DNA from: Desulfobulbaceae bacterium
Lineage (GTDB): Bacteria > Desulfobacterota > Desulfobulbia > Desulfobulbales > Desulfobulbaceae
Length of the DNA stretch: 53,167 nt
Assembly (NCBI GenBank): GCA_019163135.1
Contig: JAFLKR010000032.1
Span: 1-53,167, forward strand
Direction: 5' to 3'
How positions within the stretch are numbered: position 1 is the first letter of the stretch; every line of letters starts with the position of its first letter. The notes under the pieces were generated by a model. It was not told where the DNA came from and did not search any database. It saw only the letters and a list, made by a program, of their open reading frames with translations. Below, piece by piece: positions 17,190-25,602 of this stretch. Both the position numbers and the translations under genes were made by a program.

Positions 17190-17302
17190 AAGGTTACGGC
17201 CTGGGTTGTTGAGTCGGTAGGGGAGGAACGCGGCGACATCGTGTGCCCACGCGGAATAACGACGGGCACAAACGGCATGCGCGCCCTGTAGGGAACTCTC
17301 GC

Positions 17303-18457
17303 TTAAAGCGCGCCAAATTTTTCCTGGATGCGTTCAATCACCTTGTCCGGGTGGATGATTTTGCCGCCGGCATGACCGACCAGATAGGCCGGGGCCTTGC
17401 CGCCGCTGCACCGCTCGACCTCGTAATGGATCTGGCCGAGGTTGATTTCCACGGTAATGAACCCTTTGACCCGACCGGCGATATCGCGGATCAGTTCTTC
17501 CGGGAAGGGCCAGACCGTCACCAGTCGCAGCAGACCGGCTTTGTAGCCCATTTTTCTGGCCTGATCAACGGCGGCCAAGCCGGTGCGCACCGAGATGCCG
17601 TAGCTGACGATGACAATGTCGGCATCGTCCATCAGATAATTTTCTATTTCGATGATATCTTCGAGATTATTACGAATTTTTCCTTTAATTCGCGCCATCA
17701 TTGTTTCCTGGGCCTCGACGGTCATGGCCGGATAGCCGCGTTCATCGTGGGTCAGGCCGGTAACATGGATGTTATAGCCCTCGCCGATGGCTGGCATGGG
17801 AGCCACCCCGTTGGGGCCGGGTTCGTAGAGCCGGAAGCGGTCCTTGCGGCCGGTGGGCTTGGGGCGTGAAATCAGGTGGATCTGGTCGGCCTCGGGAATG
17901 ACCACCTTTTCACTCATATGACCGACGATCTCATCAGCCATGATCAGCACTGGCACCCGGTATTTTTCGCTGAGGTTAAAGGCGCGGATAGTCTGGTAGA
18001 AACAGTCCTGCGGGGACGAGGGGGCCAGTGCAATCAGTTCGTAGTCTCCGTGCGAGCCCCAGCGGGCCTGCATCATGTCGCCTTGGCCAGTCTGGGTAGG
18101 CAGGCCGGTGGACGGCCCGGTCCGCTGAACATTGACGATCACGCAGGGGGTTTCGGTGCAGACCGCCAGACCGAGGTTTTCCATCATCAGACTGAAGCCG
18201 GGGCCCGAAGTGGCGGTCATGCTTTTGACCCCGGTCCAGGCGGCGCCGAGAATGGAGGCGATTGCGGCGATTTCATCCTCCATCTGGATAAAGGTGCCGC
18301 CGATATCGGGCAACCGTTCGGCCATGTGCTCGGCGATCTCGGTGGCCGGGGTGATCGGGTAGGCGCCAAAAAACAGGCATCCCGCCGCAATTGCACCTTC
18401 GGCGCAGGCGACATCGCCGGTGATATAGTGGTCGCCTGTCAAGACTGCTGGTTTCAT
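17303..18457 (-). CDS. korA: 2-oxoacid:ferredoxin oxidoreductase alpha subunit (KorA-type)
   Basis: Pyrimidine-binding subunit of the 2-oxoacid:ferredoxin oxidoreductase. The start shows GNVA-type sequence TGDVACAEGAIAAGC, then FFGAYPITPATEIAEHMAE, and TATSGPGFSLMMENLGLA, all typical of the alpha subunit. It has 384 residues. The ATG has an AAGGA site upstream and lies 27 bases after korD. It pairs with KorB to form the active site. The substrate is inferred to be 2-oxoglutarate. Confidence 0.92.
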   Translation of the reverse strand: MKPAVLTGDHYITGDVACAEGAIAAGCLFFGAYPITPATEIAEHMAERLPDIGGTFIQMEDEIAAIASILGAAWTGVKSMTATSGPGFSLMMENLGLAVCTETPCVIVNVQRTGPSTGLPTQTGQGDMMQARWGSHGDYELIALAPSSPQDCFYQTIRAFNLSEKYRVPVLIMADEIVGHMSEKVVIPEADQIHLISRPKPTGRKDRFRLYEPGPNGVAPMPAIGEGYNIHVTGLTHDERGYPAMTVEAQETMMARIKGKIRNNLEDIIEIENYLMDDADIVIVSYGISVRTGLAAVDQARKMGYKAGLLRLVTVWPFPEELIRDIAGRVKGFITVEINLGQIHYEVERCSGGKAPAYLVGHAGGKIIHPDKVIERIQEKFGAL

Positions 18458-18484
18458 AAAAGAGTCCTTGCTTACAAGATGGAA

Positions 18485-18760
18485 TTATTTCTGGACAGCT
18501 GCTGGCGTAATTTCAACCGAATAGATAGCGAATTCGGGGCAGATGATTTCGCAGTAATGGCAGTTGACGCATTCGTCGAGCTTGGTCACAACCGGTGGAT
18601 GGTAGCCTTTGCGGTTGAATTTGTCGGAGAACTTAAGAATGTCTTTGGGGCAGAATTCGATGCAGTAGCCACACCCTTTGCATCGATCGTCGATGATGCA
18701 GACCACCCCTTTGATAACCTGTATCTCCTGCGCATCCAGAGGTACTCGCCAAAATGCCAT
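18485..18760 (-). CDS. korD: 2-oxoacid:ferredoxin oxidoreductase delta subunit, 2[4Fe-4S] ferredoxin
   Basis: Small ferredoxin subunit that takes electrons from the thiamine site. Two motifs are visible, CKGCGYCIEFCP and CVNCHYCEIICP, separated by about 26 residues. The ATG at 18760 gives a 91-residue protein starting MAFWRVP with an AGG-type site upstream; the frame stays open to 18895, but that would add an unconserved-looking leader. It is the first gene of the kor-hdr operon, so the operon promoter should lie upstream of it (18761-19100). Confidence 0.88.
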   Translation of the reverse strand: MAFWRVPLDAQEIQVIKGVVCIIDDRCKGCGYCIEFCPKDILKFSDKFNRKGYHPPVVTKLDECVNCHYCEIICPEFAIYSVEITPAAVQK

Positions 18761-19548
18761 ATTGCTTACCTGTGATGGGGTAAAAGTTTGGTTTGAATGA
18801 AGGAGGAAACCTGGAAAAAATTGGCTAACAACAGACGAAAGGGCTGTTGGTGGGCTCGCCTCGCACCCGATTGAATAAACTGAATAATCAAGCAAGTGTC
18901 AAGTCTCAAGCGGGATGTAACGTAAAAAAAACGAGACGCTGGGCGGTTTTTTCCACCGGTGTCTCGATTTCGTCCTCGAGGTCTCTGTTCGTTTCCAGCA
19001 ATCTGTTTGGGGTTTATGAGAGGGAGCCGGCATCGGGGAAACGGTCTCTGGGAACCTAAAATTTTTAAAGAAGTTAGGTTTTTTCGTAGCGTACCAATGC
19101 AGTGACTGTCTAGGAGTCTGTCTGGTTATTTCCTATCCTCAACAGATGGGGATCTAGGTTTTCCGCCCTCCTTTCGCTGTACCCCTCCCCTGAAAGGCTC
19201 TCCGCCTGATTTGATGCTGACGGGTGTTTAATCTTGGATCCAGGTACTTTTGAAATCATCTCCAGGAGCTTGCCCATATTCTCAATCCGCGAAAGAATGT
19301 CTCGTTTTGAGACGGCCACTCGTTTCGTCATCTTTGCAAGCGATCAATAAAAGGTCTTTTTTGGATAATTCTGCCGCTGGCACCCTGTTTGTATAAGGAT
19401 ATCTTGGTTGGTACAGGGCGTAGAACTTTTTGGTATCGGATGAAAGGGCTTTACGTATTATTAATAACTGCAAAGAACCTCAATCCAACAAGCGCAACCA
19501 TGCGTTAGGGGTACTCTGTTGCAGAACTGATAGACAAGGAGAAAATCC
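18761..19548. other. Intergenic region between the divergent kor-hdr operon and the chemoreceptor gene
   Basis: Must hold promoters for both directions. A frame on the minus strand at 19331-19110 (73 residues, starting MTKRVAVSKRDILSRIENMG) has no clear ribosome site and no family I recognise; it could be a small protein or chance. An imperfect inverted repeat (GAGAC...GTCTC, about 18932-18967) is present. No tRNA or riboswitch was recognised. Confidence 0.5.
19378..19393 (+). promoter_or_regulatory. Partial sigma-54-like site upstream of the chemoreceptor
   Basis: TGGCAC-N5-TTGTA, with the -24 box perfect but the -12 box reading GT where GC is expected. It lies about 155 bases before the chemoreceptor start. 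Weak candidate only. Confidence 0.25.
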
Positions 19549-21276
19549 ATGTTGCAACGAATGCGGATCAAAACACGGATGCTGCTTATTATTGGAGGAA
19601 TCGTTCTCCTTTTTCTGGTGATGTCGTCGTTTACCTTCAATATCATCGGACAAACCCGCGATATGGTGGGTGATGAAATCGGGAAGGCTATGCTGGCGGA
19701 TCAAAAGGCCAAACTTCAGGTCGCCAGTCACGCCATGGCTATCGCCCTTGGTGAGGCGGTTAAAAAAGCCGGTGCTTCTAACCCCGAAGAAATCAATGCC
19801 CTCATTCGGGCCATGGTCGATTCCATTCGCTTTGAAGATGACAAGTCAGGGTATTTCTTTGTCTACCAGGGAACGGTGAATGTGGCATTTCCGGTGAAGC
19901 AGGAAAGCGAAGGTAAGGACCTCGGTGATCTGAAGGATAAAAACGGAATCGCTGTAATCCGCGAACTGGCGCAGAAGGCAAATGGCGGCGGGGGCTACGT
20001 TGAATATATCTGGCCCAAACCGGGGGTCGGTGATGTCCCCAAGTTGAGCTATGCCGAGATGATTCCCGGCCTCAACCTCTGGGTGGGCACCGGGGTATAT
20101 ATGGACAACATCGAGAAAACCAACAGGGCCATCTCGGAAAATATGGACCGACTTTCCACTAAAAAGACGGTGCAGATGCTGGTCGTCGGCGGCCTCGTTT
20201 TTTTGGGGATCGTGCTGCTCAGTTCTTATATATCCCTGGGAATCAGTTCCGGCCTGCATAATTTAATCCGTAATTTTCGTGATGTCATCGAAGGTGATGG
20301 CGATCTGACCAAACGGATTACGGTGCGCTCCAAGGATGAACTCGGTGAGTTGGGTAGCCTGTTCAATGCCTTTCTGGGTAACCTGCAAGAGATGATCAGG
20401 AGGATCGCCGCCAATTCCCTGGCCGTCAACGATTCGGCTGATAGTCTGACTGTGCTCTCCGGTGAGGTCAACGAAAGAGCCCGTGAAACGTCGATGGTAT
20501 CCAATAACGTTGCCGCCGGCGCGGAAGAGATGACCACCAATCTCAATGCGGTGGCAGCGGCTATGGAACAATCCTCGACTAACACGGCCATGGTCGCGGC
20601 CGCAGCCGAGGAGATGACTGCGACCATCACCGAAATTGCCACCAACGCCGACCGAGCCAGTGTAATGACCAAAGAGGCCGTCCAGCAGTCAGTTACAGCC
20701 TCGCAGCGGATGGCCGAACTTGGCGTGGCCGCTGCGGCCATCGGCAAGGTCACTGAAACTATTAACGACATTTCCGACCAGACCAACCTCCTGGCCTTGA
20801 ACGCCACCATCGAGGCGGCCCGGGCCGGCGAATCGGGAAAAGGGTTCTCAGTGGTTGCTAATGAAATCAAGGAATTAGCCAAGCAGACCGCTGAGGCTAC
20901 CCGACATATCAAAGTCCAGATCGAAGGCATGCAGTCGACCACCTCGGTGACTGTGGAAGAAATCAAGCGGATTTCCGAGATTATCAACCAGGTGAACGAA
21001 CTGGTTGCCACTATTGCCACGGCCGTGGAGGAACAAAGTGCCGCAACCGGCGAAATTGCCGCCAATATTGCCCAAGCCTCCCAGGGGTTGCAGGAGGTCA
21101 ACGAGAATGTCGGCCAAGGCTCAATGGTTGCAGGTGACATCACTGCGGACATCACCAAAGTGAGTGTTGCCGCCGAAGAAATCACCCATTCGAGTGATCA
21201 GGTCCGCGAACGGGCGGAACAGTTACAAGCTACAGCCGGAGAGCTCAAAGCCATCGTCAGTCGTTTTCGGATTTGA
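19549..21276 (+). CDS. Methyl-accepting chemotaxis protein with periplasmic single-Cache domain
   Basis: Membrane chemoreceptor that signals to CheA/CheW. Domains in the 575 residues: a membrane helix at about 10-32; a periplasmic sCache_2-type domain ([15 protein letters not shown] about residue 102, [20 protein letters not shown] about 165-185), a family that binds small organic acids and similar ligands; a second membrane helix at about 205-228; a HAMP linker; and the coiled-coil signalling domain with the highly conserved hairpin around [20 protein letters not shown] and [17 protein letters not shown]. No CheR-tethering pentapeptide is seen at the C-terminus. The start has an AAGGAG site. 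No che genes are adjacent; the ligand is unknown. Confidence 0.93.
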   Translation: MLQRMRIKTRMLLIIGGIVLLFLVMSSFTFNIIGQTRDMVGDEIGKAMLADQKAKLQVASHAMAIALGEAVKKAGASNPEEINALIRAMVDSIRFEDDKSGYFFVYQGTVNVAFPVKQESEGKDLGDLKDKNGIAVIRELAQKANGGGGYVEYIWPKPGVGDVPKLSYAEMIPGLNLWVGTGVYMDNIEKTNRAISENMDRLSTKKTVQMLVVGGLVFLGIVLLSSYISLGISSGLHNLIRNFRDVIEGDGDLTKRITVRSKDELGELGSLFNAFLGNLQEMIRRIAANSLAVNDSADSLTVLSGEVNERARETSMVSNNVAAGAEEMTTNLNAVAAAMEQSSTNTAMVAAAAEEMTATITEIATNADRASVMTKEAVQQSVTASQRMAELGVAAAAIGKVTETINDISDQTNLLALNATIEAARAGESGKGFSVVANEIKELAKQTAEATRHIKVQIEGMQSTTSVTVEEIKRISEIINQVNELVATIATAVEEQSAATGEIAANIAQASQGLQEVNENVGQGSMVAGDITADITKVSVAAEEITHSSDQVRERAEQLQATAGELKAIVSRFRI

Positions 21277-21283
21277 GTCCCTT

Positions 21284-21315
21284 ATCCGGCCGCAGGAAGT
21301 ATCCTGCGGCCGGAT
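21284..21315 (+). terminator. GC-rich hairpin behind the chemoreceptor gene
   Basis: A 14-bp perfect stem (ATCCGGCCGCAGGA / TCCTGCGGCCGGAT) with a 4-base loop, 7 bases after the stop codon. No U-run follows, so it may stop transcription weakly or protect the mRNA end. Confidence 0.6.
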
Positions 21316-21700
21316 GCATCGTATACTCCCACTGTCCTAAGAGGAAAAAACGCCACCGGAAAGCCCGCAAGTCGCCTGGAGGTCATGCTGTTTTCTTCAG
21401 AAAGGATTTTCTTTCCTTGGAAAAAGGCGCAGTCGTTTCGCAGGATCGGTTCCCCGTGTCTGCGAGCAGCATCACGGCTTAAACAAATTTTGGCTACCCT
21501 CGCCGGTGATTATCCTGAATATCCAATTTTTCCGTAAATTCCTCAGGTTGGTTACAACATGCAACTTTTTTTCCACAGTTTTCATTGTGCGAAACATCGC
21601 AAGCCAGTTATGTTGGCGCAGTTTGTATGTTTAAACTTGTTGCCCTGCAATAACGAATTTCCCCAATTTTTTCTGTGCACTTACCCCAGGAAAACCTGCC
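21316..21700. other. Intergenic region before arfB
   Basis: About 385 bases with no convincing gene. It should carry the arfB promoter, but I see no clear -35/-10 pair. The part nearest arfB ends in CCAGGAAAACC, a possible weak ribosome site. Confidence 0.4.
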
Positions 21701-22117
21701 ATGCACGATCTGCAGATTACCCAGAACCTCACCATTGCCGCATCGGAGATCGAGATAACGCCTATCCGCGCTCAGGGGGCCGGAGGCCAGAACGTCAACA
21801 AGGTTTCCAATGCAGTCCACCTGCGTTTTGACGTAGGGAAATCCTCGCTGCCGGAGGCGTACAAACTCAGGCTCCTGGCCCTGCATGATCAACGCCTGAC
21901 CGCCGACGGTGTGATCGTCATCAAGGCTCAGGAATTCAGGAGCCTTGAAAAGAACCGAGCGATGGCCTGTGAGCGATTGGTGGAGATGATCCGGGTGGCC
22001 GGAATCATCAGGAAAAAGCGGAAAGCCACCCGGCCGACCTTGGCGGCCAAAAAACGGAGGCTGGAAAGCAAAATTAAGCATGGGCAGACCAAATCTCTGC
22101 GGAAAAAGCTTAGCTGA
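21701..22117 (+). CDS. arfB: Peptidyl-tRNA hydrolase ArfB (ribosome rescue)
   Basis: Releases nascent chains from ribosomes stalled at mRNA ends, using a release-factor GGQ loop and a basic tail that enters the empty mRNA channel. The 138-residue length matches ArfB/YaeJ. The catalytic motif is in RAQGAGGQNVNKVSNAVHLR, near residues 28-34, and the C-terminal third is strongly basic (KKRKATRPT, AAKKRRLESKIKHG). It lacks the codon-reading domains of RF1/RF2. It stands alone in its transcription unit as far as can be seen. Confidence 0.92.
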   Translation: MHDLQITQNLTIAASEIEITPIRAQGAGGQNVNKVSNAVHLRFDVGKSSLPEAYKLRLLALHDQRLTADGVIVIKAQEFRSLEKNRAMACERLVEMIRVAGIIRKKRKATRPTLAAKKRRLESKIKHGQTKSLRKKLS

Positions 22118-22263
22118 AACCCCTCTCCTGCCGCTTGGCGGGTCGACTCGTTGCCGCACTCTGTGAAAATTCTTATGCAAATGAGTTCTTGTCACAATTG
22201 TTTTTTTGAGTCAAGATGCTTGGGCGTAATCATATAGAATTTTTTAGCATTTGGAGAGAGAGG

Positions 22264-22470
22264 ATGAAAGATAAGATTATTCATCAGTGGAGAGATTGGG
22301 TCCTGGAATATGTCGAGGATGGCAAGTATGAACTGATCCATAAAGAAACCCTGACGGTTCGCACAATCCAGGCCAAAACCGACATGGACGCAGAAACGTT
22401 CGCGCAGCAGATTATTAAAAATGCGAAGGGCATACAACCCGTCGAACAGGCGGATGGCGTTGAATTGTAG
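22264..22470 (+). CDS. Small hypothetical protein (68 residues)
   Basis: Soluble, charged protein starting MKDKIIHQWRDWVLEYVEDG; no family recognised. The ATG at 22264 has a purine-rich site (GGAGAGAGAGG, 22252-22262) directly upstream; an earlier in-frame ATG at 22216 lacks one. The pattern of alternating hydrophobic residues and the good ribosome site make it a likely real gene, but there is no functional clue. A hairpin at 22565-22592 lies about 95 bases behind it. Confidence 0.55.
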   Translation: MKDKIIHQWRDWVLEYVEDGKYELIHKETLTVRTIQAKTDMDAETFAQQIIKNAKGIQPVEQADGVEL

Positions 22471-22564
22471 CAACGGAGGTCGGGTACGACAGAATCACCG
22501 CCACCTGTAACGGCTATCATGCCAAAATCCGCGATAAAAAATAACAGAAAATTTCCCAGACCAT

Positions 22565-22592
22565 CTGGCCCCTTTTTGTTGAAAGGGGCCAG
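22565..22592. terminator. Hairpin behind the small hypothetical gene
   Basis: An 11-bp perfect stem with a 6-base loop (TTGTTG). No T-run on either immediate side, so its terminator role is uncertain. Confidence 0.45.
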
Positions 22593-23048
22593 GCGGTATT
22601 CTCAGTCGCCGGCCCCTGTTCCAAAATCAAGTTTTTTGTAAAGAACGATTTGGCGGAGGATTAACCGTGCCCCATAACGTTCGGCAGTAATACCCCTCGG
22701 TTATCCAAGCCTTCCAAAACGCTACCCACTGTAGCTCTTTATTGTATTACCCGATCAAAGACCTCTCCTCTGGCCATGCTTTTTTAGGCAGGATTTTTTT
22801 TCGGCGGTTTCCCCTCGGTTGGTTGCGCCGTTCACCCGTTGGTGCTCAATGGCGATCAACTCCGCATTGTCGCTTCTTCTTCGCAGTTTTTTTCAAGTGC
22901 AGCTTTTGGAATTCCATAAACTCCTCAAGACTGCTCTCTTCAGTAAATATTCTCATTATGCGACACGTAATCTTGTAATGAGACACATAGACGTTCTCTG
23001 GTAGTACTTATCAGCTTAATTTATAGGTGTTTTCATGTAATTATTATT

Positions 23049-23064
23049 TGGCGTAATATTTGCT
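23049..23064 (+). promoter_or_regulatory. Sigma-54-type promoter candidate for the fimT-pilY1 operon
   Basis: TGGCGTAATATTTGCT has the invariant GG (23050-23051) and GC (23062-23063) with exactly 10 bases between, and a TTGCT -12 element. It points towards fimT, whose start is about 250 bases downstream. Sigma-54 with PilR-type activators controls pilin genes in several proteobacteria; use for minor pilins here is inferred. Confidence 0.5.
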
Positions 23065-23312
23065 TTACCGTTTTAGGTGAAGATATTGTTCCGCCCAAGA
23101 ATCGGGCAACAAAGGAGAGCGTCAGGATCTGTTGTTATTATCTGTCGGTGTTTGGCAGAAATCCTGTTGGAATGGGGTGCTAATCTGGGATTTTGGCAAG
23201 GTTTCGGGTTGTTCTTCCCTTAGCTTTTTAGAGAGCTCTTGCCTCAAATCCTTCACCGTCTCGGAGACGTCCGGCTAAAGCTGCTGAAATAAAATAACCG
23301 TCCAGGCACAGT

Positions 23313-23846
23313 ATGATGAGGAAAGATCAAGCGAACTGCTGCGACCGCTCAGGGTTCACCCTGGTGGAACTGATGATAGTCATCGGCATCATCGGGATTT
23401 TGGGGGCGGTGGCCTACCCTATGGTTGTCGTCACTTTACCCGGCTATCGGCTCCGGGCGGAGATGCGTGAGATGGTTATCAACTTCAAGCGAGCCAAGCT
23501 TGAGGCCGTGAAGAGCAACCGCAATGTGGTGCTCGCCTTTGCGCCTGGAGTGGGCTCACAGTCGGGTTCCTATCAGATTTTCGTAGATAACAATAATAAT
23601 GGCGTCTTTGATGCGCAAATCGACCGCAATCTGGCTATTCAACCGATGCGCCAAAACGTTGTCTTAGTCAAGACAGGGTTCCCCGTTAATCGTACGAAGT
23701 ACAATTCGCGCGGCATGGCGGCAATAAGCGGCAAGATCGAAATCAGGCGGGATGATGACCGAAAGCGCTATCGCCTGGTGCTGTCCTCGACCGGGGTTGT
23801 GCGGGTGGAAACCAGTACCGACGGTGGCGTGCATTGGACCGGGTAA
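23313..23846 (+). CDS. fimT: Type IV pilus minor pilin FimT/GspH family
   Basis: Pilin-like protein that helps prime pilus assembly. It has a short leader ending in G followed by FTLVELMIVIGIIGILGAVA, the prepilin-peptidase site with Glu at position +5 and the hydrophobic assembly helix. The remaining part is the GspH/FimT-type beta domain, with a C-terminal GVVRVE segment. 177 residues. First gene of fimT-pilW-pilV-pilX-pilY1; its end overlaps the chosen pilW start by 13 bases. Confidence 0.88.
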   Translation: MMRKDQANCCDRSGFTLVELMIVIGIIGILGAVAYPMVVVTLPGYRLRAEMREMVINFKRAKLEAVKSNRNVVLAFAPGVGSQSGSYQIFVDNNNNGVFDAQIDRNLAIQPMRQNVVLVKTGFPVNRTKYNSRGMAAISGKIEIRRDDDRKRYRLVLSSTGVVRVETSTDGGVHWTG

Positions 23847-24508
23847 CAAGAATATGCAGACATGTCTCCCCCTTCCTGGCGTCAAGCGTCGGGTTCACGC
23901 TGATGGAGTTGATGATCGCCATGGCTTTGGGAGGCATAGTCATGACCGTGTTGATGACCACCTTTTTGTCACAGCATCAGGTCTACCTTGCACAGGATCA
24001 GGTGGTCGAGATGCAGCAGAACGCCAGGGTGGCCATGGATATGCTGGAGCAGGACATCCGCAGTGCGGGGTATGACCCCGACCATCTCGGAGCGGGAATC
24101 ACGGTCGCCGATGCCAATACGTTTGCATTTACCCGCGATAACGAAGCCGGCAGGTTGCAAACCATCCGGTATGCTTTAATTGATGCCTTTGCCTCATTAG
24201 ACCGTAGTGATGGCGTGATAGATGACTTGGGCCGAAGCGTGGACGGCGGGGGGTTGCAGCCCGTTGCCGAAAATATCAACCAACTCGAGTTTCGTTACCT
24301 TGATGTAAACGGTATCCTCACCACAGAATTGCGAAAGATTTGCTTCGTCCAAGTTTCGATGCTGGTGCAGTCGTCCCAGCGGGAAACAAAAATGCATCCA
24401 GGCCGTAACCTTTACGTTACTCCTTCCGGAGTGCATTGGCAGGCGCAGGTCGGATTTTGGAACGTGTATCTGACCACAACGCTCAACGGCCGCAACCTGG
24501 GGCTGTGA
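23834..24508 (+). CDS. pilW: Type IV pilus minor pilin PilW-like
   Basis: Minor pilin of the PilW type. Prepilin cleavage site and helix: SVGFTLMELMIAMALGGIVM, with Glu at +5. It is followed by the typical QMARVAMD-like segment (QQNARVAMDMLEQDIRSAGYD) found in PilW. The start is uncertain: no ATG lies upstream of the signal in this frame, and the TTG at 23834 inside the fimT end is the only reasonable start. 224 residues. In known pili PilW joins PilV, PilX and FimU in a tip complex with PilY1. Confidence 0.82.
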   Translation: MDRVTRICRHVSPFLASSVGFTLMELMIAMALGGIVMTVLMTTFLSQHQVYLAQDQVVEMQQNARVAMDMLEQDIRSAGYDPDHLGAGITVADANTFAFTRDNEAGRLQTIRYALIDAFASLDRSDGVIDDLGRSVDGGGLQPVAENINQLEFRYLDVNGILTTELRKICFVQVSMLVQSSQRETKMHPGRNLYVTPSGVHWQAQVGFWNVYLTTTLNGRNLGL

Positions 24509-24510
24509 TT

Positions 24511-24954
24511 ATGGTCTGTCAGCGGCAAAAAGGATTTACCCTGGTCGAGGTGCTGATCGCCCTCATGGTGCTGACCATTGGTCTTTTGGCGGTTGCTTCA
24601 ATGCAGACCCTTTCAGTAACCGGGAATTCCCAGGCTGTTCGGACAACCAAGGCGGCCATCTGGGCTGAAAATACCATGGAGACACTGATAAAACGCCCCT
24701 ACCAACATGCCGATCTTCAAGATGTCGCTAATCCTGGTGTGGACGGCCTGAACTGTACCGATCTCGTCGGCACGCCACCCTGTTCAGCCGATGGCGGCCC
24801 TACTGTTCAAGGCAGTTTTACCGTGTTTTGGAACGTGGCGGACAATCACCCTGTTATTGGTTGTAAAATCATTCGAGTCCTGGTTCGGCGCAACCACACT
24901 GCACTCGAGCGGCCAAATGTAGTATTGGACTTTATAAAAATGGCACCGAATTAA
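24511..24954 (+). CDS. pilV: Type IV pilus minor pilin PilV-like
   Basis: Minor pilin of the PilV type with the prepilin motif KGFTLVEVLIALMVLTIGLL at the N-terminus, followed by AVASMQTLSV, a common PilV sequence. The ATG at 24511 is 2 bases after the pilW stop and gives the usual short leader (MVCQRQKG); a longer frame from 24436 overlaps pilW. 147 residues. A C-terminal cysteine pair region (CTDLVGTPPC) could form a disulfide. Confidence 0.85.
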   Translation: MVCQRQKGFTLVEVLIALMVLTIGLLAVASMQTLSVTGNSQAVRTTKAAIWAENTMETLIKRPYQHADLQDVANPGVDGLNCTDLVGTPPCSADGGPTVQGSFTVFWNVADNHPVIGCKIIRVLVRRNHTALERPNVVLDFIKMAPN

Positions 24955-24955
24955 C

Positions 24956-25567
24956 ATGGTCACACAGAAATCGCCGATGTTCCATGCAGGGCATCAGGAA
25001 GAAGGTTTTGTGCTGGTGTCAGCCCTGCTTTTTTTGCTGTTGCTGACCCTGATCGGGACATTCGGGCTCAACGCCACCAATATGGAAATCCAGATCAGCG
25101 GCAATGATCGCATCCGCAAGGAGATATTTTTCCAAGCCGACGGAGGGGCGCAACTTGGCCTCCGACTGCTTGAGGGAAATCTGGAAAACTTGGGGGCGTA
25201 CACCGCCTTGAATTTGGGATTTTTGAGGGAATCAAACAACACCGTGTTGATTGATAATCCCTCCTTTGTAAATAATGAAGCCTTACGGTTGCCAACCGAT
25301 ACAGCCAGGGACATAGCCTATTTCCCCGCCGGGTTTGATCCCGCCGCAATTGATGCCCCCCACACCAATATAACGGTGCATTGTCAGGATGCCACGCCTT
25401 CTCCCGGCTCAAATCTTCAAATGGTGGGGTACCAAAACCATGCCGACAAGGGGGCACAGGTCAACTGCACGGTTTCCTCCCAGCATCTAGGTAGGGCGGG
25501 CAGTGAAGCGGTGGTGCAGGTCAACTGGATTCATGTGGCCGGTCTTGAGTCGGACGGTCGGTATTAA
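24956..25567 (+). CDS. pilX: Type IV pilus assembly protein PilX-like
   Basis: Minor pilin of the PilX type. The leader ends EEG before FVLVSALLFLLLLTLIGTFG; it lacks the usual Glu at +5, as is common in PilX/GspK proteins, and continues with NATNMEIQISGNDRIRKEIFFQADGGA (quoted in part), typical of PilX. 203 residues. It starts one base after the pilV stop, and its stop overlaps the first possible pilY1 start. In pilus systems PilX bridges pilins and PilY1. Confidence 0.82.
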   Translation: MVTQKSPMFHAGHQEEGFVLVSALLFLLLLTLIGTFGLNATNMEIQISGNDRIRKEIFFQADGGAQLGLRLLEGNLENLGAYTALNLGFLRESNNTVLIDNPSFVNNEALRLPTDTARDIAYFPAGFDPAAIDAPHTNITVHCQDATPSPGSNLQMVGYQNHADKGAQVNCTVSSQHLGRAGSEAVVQVNWIHVAGLESDGRY

Positions 25568-25593
25568 TGATGGGCAGGATTGTTTTTTGCTCA

Positions 25594-25599
25594 AGAGGA
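25594..25599 (+). promoter_or_regulatory. Ribosome binding site supporting the second pilY1 start
   Basis: AGAGGA lies 3 bases before the ATG at 25603, whereas the ATG pair at 25567/25570 has no comparable site. Choosing 25603 also gives a normal-length signal peptide. Confidence 0.5.
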
Positions 25600-25602
25600 A
25601 GA

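Larger units (their letters stand above)
22471..23312. other. Intergenic region upstream of the minor pilin operon
   Basis: About 840 bases without a convincing gene. It holds an 11-bp hairpin (CTGGCCCCTTT / AAAGGGGCCAG, 22565-22592) without a U-run, and a sigma-54-type site at 23049-23064. A plus-strand frame at 22742-22978 looks like chance. The presumed 5' leader of fimT is about 240 bases long; no known riboswitch was recognised in it. Confidence 0.5.

Noticed and set aside
19110-19331. Minus-strand 73-codon frame as a firm gene
   Set aside because: No clear ribosome site, no family and no operon context; mentioned only in the intergenic entry.
23147-23165. Second sigma-54-like site (TTTGGCAG...) before fimT
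   Set aside because: GG and GC are not at the required 10-base spacing; the site at 23049 is much better.
22471-23312. Riboswitch (for example cyclic di-GMP) in the fimT leader
   Set aside because: I could not find the conserved core of any riboswitch class by eye.
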